Notes: generated by a model from the letters alone, not told the origin. Shown: positions 26,184 to 34,729, numbered from the stretch's first letter. The stretch is 64,000 bases of DNA from Jeotgalibacillus proteolyticus (GCF_002926065.1 NZ_PREZ01000003.1:560501-624500), one strand, 5' to 3'. Made by a program: numbers and translations.

Positions 26184-26672
26184 TTAATAAGCTCGGTTTG
26201 TCTCAGTAAAAGCAGCCAGATTCTCAAGCGTAGAGCTTAAACCACTATCATGATCCTCTTTTCGTATCCCCTCAGGCACATTTTCACATACAATGATCAC
26301 CCTTGTACCCTCCGACAAGGCTTCCAAATACCACGTCTGGATCATCTCTCCTGAAAAGCTTGGATCGTCGGAATCGAACTGCCCGGCAAGAACAATTTTC
26401 CTGTCTTGCACCAGCTTCAGAAACCTTCCTCTTGAGACATCGGTATTTTCAGAGGTCTTTCCCTGAAAGGAGCGATCACTTTCATATATAAGAGTGATAC
26501 TGTAGGCTCCTCCCTCATATGGCTCAAAACGATCAACATGACCTGACATTCCTTTCGGCGGAAGCCAGGCAATGAATGCTTCGGGATTCATAAATGCGCG
26601 GTAAATAGTCTTGGGTTCTGCCATTATCACTCTGGATGCAGAATCAATTCGGTTGCTTGATGGATTGGTCAT
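26184..26672 (-). CDS. SRPBCC/AHSA1-domain protein
   Basis: This 162-residue START-like (Aha1 C-terminal type) protein has the KTIYRAFMNPEAFIAWLPPKG entry strand and helix and the C-terminal SSTLENLAAFTE helix. Such proteins bind small ligands in a helix-grip cavity, but the ligand is unknown. It is separate from the ArsR-linked SRPBCC gene at 27859. Confidence 0.85.
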   Translation of the reverse strand: MTNPSSNRIDSASRVIMAEPKTIYRAFMNPEAFIAWLPPKGMSGHVDRFEPYEGGAYSITLIYESDRSFQGKTSENTDVSRGRFLKLVQDRKIVLAGQFDSDDPSFSGEMIQTWYLEALSEGTRVIIVCENVPEGIRKEDHDSGLSSTLENLAAFTETNRAY

Positions 26673-26713
26673 GACCGGTCACTCCTCTATTGGAATTGTG
26701 AAATTAAACCTCT

Positions 26714-27082
26714 TTACCTCCAAAAAGTAGAACAGTCCGCTTTATCAGCCATATTGAATTCAATCATTTTTTTTAGTAAAGAAAAATTGATGGTACTTTC
26801 CCACGGAATACGTATTAATTGCTTTGTGTGGTCATATCCCGCTTCTTTAATTTCATCGGCAAATTTTATGATTCCTGCTCTTTCAGGAGCAATAGCTAAA
26901 TGTTTTTTCGACACACTAAACCCGATGATGTATGTGCCATGATCGGTAAACATAGGCTGGTTCCACTTAAGTTCCGGACATAAAGAAGGGAAGTTCTCCA
27001 CTACCCATCCCATTACTTCTTTTGTTCGCTCACGATGCTCATGGTGGTCAATACTTCCCAGAAATTCATTAAAAGCTTCCAT
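26714..27082 (-). CDS. DUF1801 / YdhG-like (frataxin-fold) protein
   Basis: This 122-residue protein shows the DUF1801 pattern, with LKWNQPMFTDHGTYIIGFSV in the middle and IEFNMADKADCSTFWR at the C-terminus. Relatives such as B. subtilis YdhG are frataxin-like and have been proposed as iron chaperones. No other iron genes are adjacent. It precedes the 27101 flavoprotein on the same strand. Confidence 0.8.
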   Translation of the reverse strand: MEAFNEFLGSIDHHEHRERTKEVMGWVVENFPSLCPELKWNQPMFTDHGTYIIGFSVSKKHLAIAPERAGIIKFADEIKEAGYDHTKQLIRIPWESTINFSLLKKMIEFNMADKADCSTFWR

Positions 27083-27100
27083 AATGCCCCCTCATTCCAG

Positions 27101-27820
27101 TCAGATTTGTTTTCCATAGCCATAAAAGGCGTCTTTTTTAATATTTCCTCTTGATATATTCTTATTTTTCAAATCAGCTGTAATGGAATCTACCATCGAT
27201 TTTGGTCCGGCAATAAAATAATTGCTGGTATTGAGATGCAGGTCAGCATACTTATTTATTTTCTCGTTGAGGGCATCTCTTGATTCAAGATACAGTACGT
27301 TTATAGGAAAATTAGCAGCCAATGCATCAAGCTCCTCTTTAAATACATAGGATTTTTCGCTATCCATATAAAGAAGTTCAATCTGCCTGTCAGCTAACGT
27401 TCCATCTGCCTCCATCTGTTTTAAAATCGATCGAAAAGGCGTAATGCCAATTCCTCCGGCAACCAGCAGCGCAGGAAGGTTATCGGTTACATAAAAAGAG
27501 CCTACCGGACCAGCTATTTTCAGCTTCATCCCTGGCTTTAATTCAAGCAGCGCTTTCTTAAATTCACTGGGATTTTCACCAATGCGGCTAGTAATTCTGA
27601 CAACATTCTCTGAAGGTGCTGATGCTACAGTGAAAGGACGGGTGTTATCTTTTATTTTCTTGTGTGTAATCGTAAACAAGCCATGCTGACCCGCCTCCCA
27701 GGTCATGTCCTCCTCTTTTTCAAACAGAAAGGTATACACATCGTCTGATTCTTTATATTGTTCAACCAGTGGCAGTTCCCTCTTTTTAAATATCGCTACT
27801 GCATCCTTTAAAAAACTCAT
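27101..27820 (-). CDS. FAD/NAD(P)-binding oxidoreductase (ferredoxin reductase type)
   Basis: This 239-residue flavoprotein has an FAD domain with RPFTVASAP (the RxYS/T motif) and a NAD(P) domain with VAGGIGITPFRSIL and the C-terminal YFIAGPKSMVDSI. There is no added iron-sulfur domain, so it must pass electrons to or from a separate partner. The start has AAGGGGG 8 bases upstream. Confidence 0.87.
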   Translation of the reverse strand: MSFLKDAVAIFKKRELPLVEQYKESDDVYTFLFEKEEDMTWEAGQHGLFTITHKKIKDNTRPFTVASAPSENVVRITSRIGENPSEFKKALLELKPGMKLKIAGPVGSFYVTDNLPALLVAGGIGITPFRSILKQMEADGTLADRQIELLYMDSEKSYVFKEELDALAANFPINVLYLESRDALNEKINKYADLHLNTSNYFIAGPKSMVDSITADLKNKNISRGNIKKDAFYGYGKQI

Positions 27821-27858
27821 TTCCTAACCCCCTTTTTACTATTTTCTAAACAGCTGCA

Positions 27859-28248
27859 TTACTTTTCCTTTAACACTTTTTTAAGCTCTTCTGCCATGGC
27901 AGTCCAGCCATACTTCGCCCCGTTGTAAGCAAAATCGGTTTGTTCAAATCCGGTATGCTCCAGGTGCAAATGAGTCATTTCGCCTTCTTGTGTCAACGTC
28001 CAGGTAACGATCGTATCGATCGGTCCGCCAATCCAGGTATAAGACAGCTTATTGGGTTCATCTACGATCAGCACTTCGCTATCAACGACAAGGTCGATAG
28101 CCTCATTTCTGAATTGACATTTGTATCCTACAACTGGCTTAAAATTATTTTTCATCACCCATTTTGCAAGTGTTTCTGAATTCGTTAAGGCTGCCCAGAC
28201 CTTTTGTATAGGACTTTTAAATTGAAAATCTAAGGATAAATCCGCCAT
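27859..28248 (-). CDS. SRPBCC-domain protein paired with an ArsR regulator
   Basis: This 129-residue START/AHSA1-like protein has LDFQFKSPIQKVWAALTNSE at the N-terminus and GWTAMAEELKKVLKEK at the end. It begins 3 bases after the ArsR stop, a coupling common in Bacillus (yndB-like pairs). It is likely controlled by that repressor. Confidence 0.85.
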   Translation of the reverse strand: MADLSLDFQFKSPIQKVWAALTNSETLAKWVMKNNFKPVVGYKCQFRNEAIDLVVDSEVLIVDEPNKLSYTWIGGPIDTIVTWTLTQEGEMTHLHLEHTGFEQTDFAYNGAKYGWTAMAEELKKVLKEK

Positions 28249-28251
28249 CGT

Positions 28252-28575
28252 TTATTCCTCCTCCAGTATATTTTTAAGTAGCATCGCTCTTTCCTTCCAG
28301 AACTCCTCATAAAAGGACAGCCAATCTTTCACTTCCTGTAATGGAGCAGGGTTCAGCCGATATCTCGTCTCCCTGCCTTCCTTACGATTCTTGACTAAGT
28401 CTGCCTCCTTTAAAATGGTCAAATGCTTCGCAACAGCTGTACGCCCCATTTGAAATTGCTCCGTCAGTTCATGAAGAGGCAGTTCTTCTGCATCTGCCAG
28501 TATCCGTATTAATTTACGTCTTGTCGGATCTGCAATCGCTACAAAAACATCACGTTTTTGCCCGGTTTGAATCAT
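28252..28575 (-). CDS. ArsR-family winged-helix repressor
   Basis: This 107-residue repressor reads VFVAIADPTRRKLIRILADA then LHELTEQFQMGRTAVAKHLT, the ArsR helix-turn-helix. No metal-binding cysteine cluster is present, which fits the SRPBCC-associated subfamily rather than metal sensors. The ATG at 28575 is chosen because AAGGAG precedes it by 8 bases. It heads the arsR-SRPBCC operon, with two GACAC/GTGTC palindromes in front. Confidence 0.88.
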   Translation of the reverse strand: MIQTGQKRDVFVAIADPTRRKLIRILADAEELPLHELTEQFQMGRTAVAKHLTILKEADLVKNRKEGRETRYRLNPAPLQEVKDWLSFYEEFWKERAMLLKNILEEE

Positions 28576-28595
28576 AGCTATCTCTCCTTTAAAAT

Positions 28596-28641
28596 AAGAC
28601 ACCATTTTTAGTGTCTTAATTATATGACACTGATTGGTGTC
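28596..28641 (-). promoter_or_regulatory. Candidate ArsR operator: two GACAC palindromes
   Basis: AAGACAC (28596-28602) pairs with GTGTCTT (28611-28617), and GACAC (28626-28630) with GTGTC (28637-28641). Both lie just upstream of the arsR start. Confidence 0.6.
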
Positions 28642-28718
28642 TGGTCAATTGTTATTTACAGTGTGCTATATTTTTCGAAATTGATATCGATTCATTTTTA
28701 AAAATTCCAAAAAACTCC

Positions 28719-28772
28719 TTGTATTATGCTTTTTTATATTTTATAGTGTGTATATAGACATACACACTATAA
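28719..28772 (+). promoter_or_regulatory. Promoter and GntR (YtrA-type) operator of the second ABC operon
   Basis: TTGTAT (28719-28724) and TATAGT (28742-28747) are 17 bases apart. A perfect palindrome overlaps the -10: TTATAGTGTGTAT (28741-28753) and ATACACACTATAA (28760-28772) are exact 13-base arms around 6 bases. Binding of the GntR protein encoded in the operon would block the promoter. Confidence 0.85.
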
Positions 28773-28799
28773 CACTTAAGAATGAAAGGAATGATAACG

Positions 28800-29525
28800 A
28801 TGGAGACTCTGCGCAAAGCGTTTTGGCTGGCCAGGTTTGAATTCAATGTTTCAAAAATACATTATCTCATCTTGATTCCTATGATTGGTATTTATGCTGT
28901 TTTTTTTAATCTGACGATGGATACTTACCTTGAAGACAACCTCTTCCTGGTTGACATTTTATTAATCGTTTACCTTTATACCATCTCCTTTATGGGTAAG
29001 CCGAAGGGCCTGCAGTATCAAAAAATGGACGCCAGCTTTTATGCCTCTCCTTACTTCACGATGCTGAATCAGCTCCCAATTAAACATAAGGTTCTTGCTG
29101 CAAGCCGTTTTTTCTCACCATATTTTGCTGTTTTCTTAGGTATGGTACTCGTACTGATTTCAACCTATATTTTATCTACTGAACTCCGTGAGGCCATTGC
29201 CCCGCTGCCGTTTATATCCCTGATTTTCATCTGGCTCTGCATCAGTTTTTCTTTAGGGGGCCAATTTCCCGCCAGTGAACCGGGTCATCAAATCAAACGG
29301 TTTACACTCTTTTGGTCGTACGTGATTATATTTCTCTTTTTCATTCTGTTGTACCTGATTTTTCAACTGTGGCTTGGTATAGGATTATTTAATTGGACGA
29401 TTACTCTCGCTAATGAATACCCGATTCTTTCCATCATCGTCTCTATTCTGGGAAGCGGCCTTATGATGTTTTACTGGTTCCGCTACTCTTTAAAACAAAT
29501 TCAAAAAAATGACTACTTACAGTAA
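28800..29525 (+). CDS. Membrane subunit of an ABC transporter operon
   Basis: This ~242-residue protein has about six hydrophobic helices and is probably an ABC-2 type permease, though no signature is clear. Starts are also possible at 28782 and 28791; the ATG at 28800 is favoured by AAGGA 9 bases upstream. It is the first gene after the operator and precedes the GntR gene by 11 bases. It may pair with the ATPase at 29923, which otherwise has no permease of its own. Confidence 0.65.
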   Translation: METLRKAFWLARFEFNVSKIHYLILIPMIGIYAVFFNLTMDTYLEDNLFLVDILLIVYLYTISFMGKPKGLQYQKMDASFYASPYFTMLNQLPIKHKVLAASRFFSPYFAVFLGMVLVLISTYILSTELREAIAPLPFISLIFIWLCISFSLGGQFPASEPGHQIKRFTLFWSYVIIFLFFILLYLIFQLWLGIGLFNWTITLANEYPILSIIVSILGSGLMMFYWFRYSLKQIQKNDYLQ

Positions 29526-29536
29526 GGAGGGCTGAT

Positions 29537-29923
29537 ATGAATCTTCCAATTCGGCTTTCCAAATCATCCAGGGAACCGATCTATCATCAGATTGAAAATC
29601 AAATTAAAGCCTTGATTGCCAGCGGACAATTATCAACAGGAGATCCCCTTCCCTCTATTAGACTTTTAGCAAAAGAACTGGAAATCAGTTCAATTACGAT
29701 TAGACGAGCTTATCAAAACCTTGAGTTCGGCGGGTTTATTCAGACTTCTCAGGGAAAAGGAACATTTGTCGCGGAGGTGGACGCTGATATGAAAACAACG
29801 ATGGCCAATCAGGCAGTTGAAGAATCCATACGTAAAGCCATCTCAACAGCAAGACAGCATGAATTATCAGATATAGAAATCATCCATTTGGTCGAAGCAC
29901 TGCTTAAAAAGGAGGAAAACTAA
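29537..29923 (+). CDS. GntR-family (YtrA subfamily) repressor of the ABC operon
   Basis: This 128-residue protein has the YtrA layout: winged helix (REPIYHQIENQIKALIASGQ; PLPSIRLLAKELEISSITIR) plus a short tail. AAGGAGGG precedes the ATG. The last base of its stop overlaps the next ATG. The 13-base-arm palindrome upstream of the operon is its likely binding site. It is a paralogue of the repressor at 6100. Confidence 0.9.
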   Translation: MNLPIRLSKSSREPIYHQIENQIKALIASGQLSTGDPLPSIRLLAKELEISSITIRRAYQNLEFGGFIQTSQGKGTFVAEVDADMKTTMANQAVEESIRKAISTARQHELSDIEIIHLVEALLKKEEN

Positions 29924-30795
29924 TGACTTTACCATTAACAATCAGAAACGTTGAAAAATCGATTGACGATTTTAAGCTAAAGATAAATGAGCTTTCCTTT
30001 GAGGAGGGAACGATTACGGCAGTGATTGGGACAAATGGAGCCGGTAAAAGTACCTTTTTCAAAATGATGATGAATCTTGTAAAGCAGGACAGCGGAGACA
30101 TTGACGTCTTTGGGAAGTCAGTCAATGGAGAGGATGAAAGCTGGAAGCAGCTCGTTGCCTACCAGGCTCAAACTTTGATTGGCTGCGATCCTTTTACAGG
30201 AGAACAGCTTCGAAAGCTCATGGCGGAGTTGTACCCTTCCTGGGACGAACAGCTCTTCAGACGATTTTGCGAAAAACTTAGAATTCCGTTAAACAAAAAG
30301 GTTCATAAGCTGTCGCCGGGTGTTAGAACGAAGCTTAATTTAGCGCTGAACATTGGCAAAAACACCTCTCTTTTAATACTCGATGAGCCGACGGCTGCAA
30401 TGGACATTCCTTCAAGAAACGATTTTCTGCAGTTTTTACTTGAACTTATGGAAAGTGGCGATAAAACGATTTTAATCGCTTCCCACCAGGCGGATGACAT
30501 AAAAAAACTGGCTGACTATCTTGTATTCATTCAAAACGGTGAGGTCACAAAAATGCTTGAAAAAGATTCGCTTATCTTCTCCTACCGTCTTTTCTGGCTA
30601 AAGGAAGAGCCGCCAGTGAGCCGGATCCCGGGAGAAATCAAGCGTACCTATAAAAAAGTAATTTTATCAAACCAGCCTGACAAGACGCTGGATTATCTAA
30701 CCACGCACAATCTGGCTATTGCCGATGAACAAATTCCTACACTTGAAGATATTATTCATGAAGTATTAATGGAAGGAGAGATGATCAATGTCTGA
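29923..30795 (+). CDS. ABC transporter ATP-binding protein with degenerate signature
   Basis: This 290-residue ATPase has Walker A GTNGAGKST and Walker B LLILDEPTAAMD, but the signature is LSPGVRTK rather than LSGGQ or SKGMQ. One half of a composite ATP site may therefore be weak. Overlap with the GntR gene (1 base) and the next ATPase (8 bases) shows tight coupling. It resembles the YtrB-type ATPases in the same family as the gene at 5228. Confidence 0.85.
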   Translation: MTLPLTIRNVEKSIDDFKLKINELSFEEGTITAVIGTNGAGKSTFFKMMMNLVKQDSGDIDVFGKSVNGEDESWKQLVAYQAQTLIGCDPFTGEQLRKLMAELYPSWDEQLFRRFCEKLRIPLNKKVHKLSPGVRTKLNLALNIGKNTSLLILDEPTAAMDIPSRNDFLQFLLELMESGDKTILIASHQADDIKKLADYLVFIQNGEVTKMLEKDSLIFSYRLFWLKEEPPVSRIPGEIKRTYKKVILSNQPDKTLDYLTTHNLAIADEQIPTLEDIIHEVLMEGEMINV

Positions 30796-31723
30796 TACCG
30801 TTCTTACCGTTCAAGGCTTGCAAAAGTCATTTAAAAATCAACAGGTTCTTCACGATGTTTCATTTACTGTGAAAAAAGGTGAAATCACCGCCCTCCTTGG
30901 TCCAAATGGTGCCGGTAAATCGACTACGATCAGAAGTATTATGGGCATTTTATATCCTGATCAAGGAGCCATTCATTTTACCGGTGAAAAAGAAGGACAG
31001 ATTCCCAAGCATAAAATCGGCTACTTGCCGGAGGAACGCGGCCTGTATAAAAACGTAAAGATTATGGATATTCTTCTTTATTTTGCCGAGCTTAAGGACT
31101 ATCCGCTGAAAAAAGCGAAGGAACGCGCCCTGTCTTATTTAAAAAAGTTCGGACTTGAAGGCAAGGATAAGGTATCCATCGAGGAGCTTTCAAAAGGGAT
31201 GGGGCAAAAAGTTCAGTTTATCGCTTCGATCATTCATGAGCCGGAGCTGCTGATTTTAGATGAACCGTTCTCAGGACTTGATCCTGTAAGCCAGGAGGTT
31301 TTCAAAGAGGAAATCCGCCTGCTTGCCAAAAATGGCACAGCGATCCTCCTCTCTGCCCACCAAATGAATTTAGTTGAGGAAATGGCAGACCGCCTGATTA
31401 TGCTTCATAAAGGCAAGGAAGTGATCAGCGGAACAATGGATGAAGTGAAAAAGCGGTACGCGAGCTTTAAATGTACCATCAATGGACAAAACGACAAGCA
31501 GCAGCTTCTGTCCATTCCCGGTGTGACACGCGTTGAACAGCGGGAGCATATTTCTGTGCTTTTCCTAAACCAGGACTTGAATCCGACAGAGTGGATCCGC
31601 AGTCTGCCTTCAACTATTCATATTGAGGAATTCAGGCTGGACCGCATTTCGCTTCATGAGATTTTTATCGATGTTGCTTCAGATCGAACACTGTCAGCAG
31701 AGGAGGAAAAAAGTTATGCGTAA
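30788..31723 (+). CDS. ABC transporter ATP-binding protein (NatA/YhaQ-like)
   Basis: This 311-residue ATPase has Walker A GPNGAGKST, signature LSKGMGQKV, Walker B LLILDEPFSGLDP and the YLPEERGLYKNVKIMDILLY segment characteristic of the NatA/YhaQ branch. It is coupled to a NatB/YhaP-like permease, whose start overlaps its stop by 8 bases. B. subtilis relatives export sodium or other cations, but this is not certain here. Confidence 0.92.
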   Translation: MSDTVLTVQGLQKSFKNQQVLHDVSFTVKKGEITALLGPNGAGKSTTIRSIMGILYPDQGAIHFTGEKEGQIPKHKIGYLPEERGLYKNVKIMDILLYFAELKDYPLKKAKERALSYLKKFGLEGKDKVSIEELSKGMGQKVQFIASIIHEPELLILDEPFSGLDPVSQEVFKEEIRLLAKNGTAILLSAHQMNLVEEMADRLIMLHKGKEVISGTMDEVKKRYASFKCTINGQNDKQQLLSIPGVTRVEQREHISVLFLNQDLNPTEWIRSLPSTIHIEEFRLDRISLHEIFIDVASDRTLSAEEEKSYA

Positions 31724-32954
31724 CAGCTTAAAGGTTGCCCGTTGGGAATTTAAGCGGAATATAAAAAATAAATCGTTCATTATTTCACTGTTTTTAACCC
31801 CTGTCCTGTTTATCCTTTTTGCTACCCTGCCGTCATTGTTATCCGGCTCAGGAAGCGAAGAAGAACCGGTTACTGTTTCTGTAGCAGATTCCTCCGGCGT
31901 ATGGGAGGAGCAGGTTGAGCCCTATATCGCCCAAATGGAGCTGGATTGGGACGTGACAGTTGCAGCCACCTCCCCTGAAGAATGGCAAAGCAGCCTTGAA
32001 GAAGACGAAAGTGCTGCGTTGATCGTCCTGGATGAAGCGGCGGTTCGTGATGGGCAAGTCACCTATTATACAAGCGAGGAAACGCCAAATTCATTCAATA
32101 ATGATATCCAGCTTTTAGCACAGCCTCTACAGCAGATCAGCCTGCAAAATGCGGGGTTAACGGAAGAACAGATGGCTGTCGCTTCAAGTGGAATTCAATT
32201 TAACGCTGAGGAATTATCCACTCAGGGGTCTGCAGAATCAGGTACTGGACAAGAAAGCAGTACAGGACTCGAGGGCATTATCCCTGGTGCCTTTGCCGGG
32301 CTGATTTTATTCTCTATTGTGATGACCGGCATGATGATCTTTCAGAGCGCCTCTCAGGAAAAGAAGGAGAAGGTTTCAGAAATCATTCTCTCCTCCCTTA
32401 CGCCAAGTGACCTCATGCAGGGAAAAATCATCGGCTACTTTTGGCTTGGCATGCTTCAGGTCGGTTTATGGCTGGTGTTCGCATTACCATTTGCCATCTG
32501 GCGGTTTAATGAGTTTCCGATTATGGAGTATTTACTCGTTCCGGAGCTGATTCTGTTAATTGTCATTGCTCTGATCGGCTACCTGCTATTTGCAGCATTG
32601 TTTGTCGGACTCGGTGCAACGGTAGAAGATATAAGCTCAACAAGCAATTTCCAGGGCATGATCATGATGCTGCCATTTACCCCATTCATTCTGATCGGAC
32701 CGATTCTATCCGATCCAAGCGGCCTCGCAGCGCAAGTCGGCACCTTTATTCCATTTACCGCCCCTGCTGTTCTCATCATGAGGCTATCAATGCTTGAGGA
32801 ATGGCCGTGGATTGAAATCAGCATCGCCATTGCCGTTCTATTAATCTCTGTTTGGCTCGTGATGAAGCTTGCAGGAAAGATTTTTGAAGTCGGGATTCTC
32901 TTATATGGCAAAAATGCTTCTTTTGGTGAAATTGTGAAATGGGTACGGTCTTAA
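31716..32954 (+). CDS. ABC-2 type permease (NatB/YhaP-like)
   Basis: This 412-residue permease has one N-terminal helix (FIISLFLTPVLFILFATLPS), an extracytoplasmic domain of ~160 residues, then five to six helices from residue ~190. The cytoplasmic loop QEKKEKVSEIILSSLTPSDL is diagnostic of the NatB/YhaP family. The true start is the ATG at 31716 with GAGGAGG 9 bases upstream; a longer frame upstream is inside the ATPase gene. It is the last gene of the operon, which ends at the following terminator. Confidence 0.9.
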   Translation: MRNSLKVARWEFKRNIKNKSFIISLFLTPVLFILFATLPSLLSGSGSEEEPVTVSVADSSGVWEEQVEPYIAQMELDWDVTVAATSPEEWQSSLEEDESAALIVLDEAAVRDGQVTYYTSEETPNSFNNDIQLLAQPLQQISLQNAGLTEEQMAVASSGIQFNAEELSTQGSAESGTGQESSTGLEGIIPGAFAGLILFSIVMTGMMIFQSASQEKKEKVSEIILSSLTPSDLMQGKIIGYFWLGMLQVGLWLVFALPFAIWRFNEFPIMEYLLVPELILLIVIALIGYLLFAALFVGLGATVEDISSTSNFQGMIMMLPFTPFILIGPILSDPSGLAAQVGTFIPFTAPAVLIMRLSMLEEWPWIEISIAIAVLLISVWLVMKLAGKIFEVGILLYGKNASFGEIVKWVRS

Positions 32955-32961
32955 ATGAATG

Positions 32962-33017
32962 AGAGATTGGGTGCATGTTCTTGTAAAAAGAATGTGTATC
33001 CGGTCTCTTTTTTTATT
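32962..33017 (+). terminator. Terminator of the GntR/ABC operon
   Basis: AGAGATTGGGTGCATGTTCT pairs imperfectly with AGAATGTGTATCCGGTCTCT and is followed by TTTTTTTA. Confidence 0.75.
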
Positions 33018-33114
33018 GAATTCCAATTAATATTTGAATAAAATGGAAGGAATATAAATTTTTGTAACGAATAAGTAATCAGCAGCGCAAAAAATTATAG
33101 TAGGAGTTGGTGCC

Positions 33115-33354
33115 GTGTATAAGAGTTTAATCGGAGTGATTATGCTATTAATATCCGCCGTTCTCTATGGGGCAAAATATATTGCTGCTGTATCAGGCGG
33201 TGTGGAGCACACACAATGGAGCACCGAGGAATTTGCGCTGCAATTGTCATTTGTTCCTGTGCCGATGTCTGTTTTCATTTATTTATCTGCACTCATAGGG
33301 GTTTTGTACTTTATTTGGGGCAGTTGGGATTTATGGAAAGATAGTCAAAAATAA
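33115..33354 (+). CDS. Small membrane protein
   Basis: This 79-residue protein has two predicted helices (LIGVIMLLISAVLYGAKYIA; FIYLSALIGVLYFIWGSWDL). The start is GTG with GTAGGAG 8 bases upstream. No family is recognised. A second small gene follows 26 bases later, probably in the same transcript. Confidence 0.55.
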   Translation: MYKSLIGVIMLLISAVLYGAKYIAAVSGGVEHTQWSTEEFALQLSFVPVPMSVFIYLSALIGVLYFIWGSWDLWKDSQK

Positions 33355-33380
33355 TAGCCTTTTAAAAGGAGGTAAATCCG

Positions 33381-33596
33381 ATGATGCTTATCATTCTCAT
33401 TATTTGTTCATTCGGTATTTTATTTTTATTTACATCAAATATAAAATCAATGAACTTAACGAGCCGGTTGCTGGCAAAAGGCTGGGAGGATGTAAGCAAG
33501 GAGGAGTCCAAATTTCTTCGCTGCTCCTACTGCCAAACGATCATTACCCGTGGGGATACCACACCTTACTGTTCTAAATGCAGGAAGTTTTTATAG
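33381..33596 (+). CDS. Small membrane-anchored zinc-ribbon protein
   Basis: This 71-residue protein has one N-terminal helix (MMLIILIICSFGILFLFTS) and a C-terminal zinc ribbon: LRCSYCQTII and PYCSKCRKF give two CxxC pairs. AAGGAGG precedes the ATG. The layout suggests a membrane-tethered metal-binding or regulatory module; nothing more is known. Confidence 0.65.
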   Translation: MMLIILIICSFGILFLFTSNIKSMNLTSRLLAKGWEDVSKEESKFLRCSYCQTIITRGDTTPYCSKCRKFL

Positions 33597-33610
33597 CAGT
33601 TTCACTGAAA

Positions 33611-33740
33611 TAAAAAAGAGTTGAGACAAATGCGTGTCTCAACTCCTTATACCGGTTCACTGCGCTTCAGATGGACGCTTTCATCAAGCGGATCTCAAGC
33701 TCCCGCGGTAGTCGCCATCTTCCGCTCCACTCACCTCACA
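33611..33740 (+). repeat. Intergenic palindromic repeat, copy B, overlapping a gene end
   Basis: The hairpin GTTGAGACA/TGTCTCAAC is followed by CCGGTTCACTGCGCTTCAG, GGATCTCAAGCTCCCGC and the end CACTCACCTCAC. The final bases contribute the last codons and stop of the opposing BASS gene. Internal bases are more diverged than in copies C and E. Confidence 0.85.
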
Positions 33741-34729
33741 CTTTTACGCCTTGCCTCTGGCAGTACATCATATTCACGGTCCTCGTTTTGATCATTTTCC
33801 ACAGCACTTGCTTTCTTTGACCAAATGGTGGCAAGTAAAGGACCTGAGATATTGTGCCAGATGGCTCCCCACACACTTGGAAGAGCAGCAAACGGACTGA
33901 AGTGAGCTGTCGCAAGGGCAACGCCGAGACCGGAATTTTGCATCCCGACCTCCAGGGAAATGGCACGTCGGTCGTCCTCTTTCAGGCCTAGTGCCATCGC
34001 AATAAAATACCCAAGCAGCAGGCCGAAGCCATTATGCAGGAAAACAGCTGCAAAAACAATCCAGCCGGCTGTGATGACATTTGGTCCATTTGCTCCTGTT
34101 ACAACCCCTACGATAATCAAAATGGCTGCAACAGAGATGAGCGGTATGACCGGCAGACTTGATTCCACAGCTTTAGGAGCAATCCGCTGGATCACAAAAC
34201 CGAGTACGATTGGAAGAATGATTACCTGCAGGATTGATGTGAACATGGCAACAGCATCTACCGGCATCCACTGTCCCACTAATAGCAGCAGCAATAATGG
34301 TGTGGCAATCGGCGCAAGAAGTGTTGATAAGCTTGTCATCGCAACAGAGAGTGCGAGATTTCCCTTTGCCAAATAAACCATTACATTAGAGGCTGTCCCT
34401 CCTGGAACGGAGCCTAAGAGAACGAGTCCGGCTGCCAGCTCAGGTGGAAGATTAAGAATGAGTGCAATGACAAAGGCCCCAAGAGGCATGACAATAAATT
34501 GAGCCGCTACACCAAGTACAACAGGAATAGGACGTTTTGCAACCACTTTAAAATCCACAGGCTTTAACGTCAGCCCCATGCCAAACATCACAATCCCAAG
34601 AAGAATAGTGATGTAGCTTCCGAATGGAGAAAAGATGCCTGGTACAAAAAATGCGAGCAGAGCAGCGGCAATGACCCAAACAGCAAAATATTTTCCCGCA
34701 AATGTACTAATTCTTACTAACAGATTCAT
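33731..34729 (-). CDS. Bile-acid:sodium symporter (BASS) family transporter
   Basis: This ~332-residue, ten-helix membrane carrier has the BASS features FGMGLTLKPVDF and the crossover stretch VLLGSVPGGTASNVMVYLAK, with GMQNSGLGVALATAHFSP near the second crossover. The ATG at 34729 is chosen because AAAGGGG is 9 bases upstream; it overlaps the glcD end by 23 bases. Family members move bile acids, pantothenate, pyruvate or other organic anions with sodium. Coupling to glcD suggests a glycolate or other 2-hydroxyacid. The C-terminal codons (SVR, stop) come from the intergenic repeat B. Confidence 0.85.
   Translation of the reverse strand: MNLLVRISTFAGKYFAVWVIAAALLAFFVPGIFSPFGSYITILLGIVMFGMGLTLKPVDFKVVAKRPIPVVLGVAAQFIVMPLGAFVIALILNLPPELAAGLVLLGSVPGGTASNVMVYLAKGNLALSVAMTSLSTLLAPIATPLLLLLLVGQWMPVDAVAMFTSILQVIILPIVLGFVIQRIAPKAVESSLPVIPLISVAAILIIVGVVTGANGPNVITAGWIVFAAVFLHNGFGLLLGYFIAMALGLKEDDRRAISLEVGMQNSGLGVALATAHFSPFAALPSVWGAIWHNISGPLLATIWSKKASAVENDQNEDREYDVLPEARRKSVR

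Noticed and set aside
33960-34376. 138-codon plus-strand ORF inside the BASS transporter gene
   Set aside because: It is antisense to a well-supported membrane protein gene; its serine/threonine/proline-rich sequence is typical of a shadow frame.
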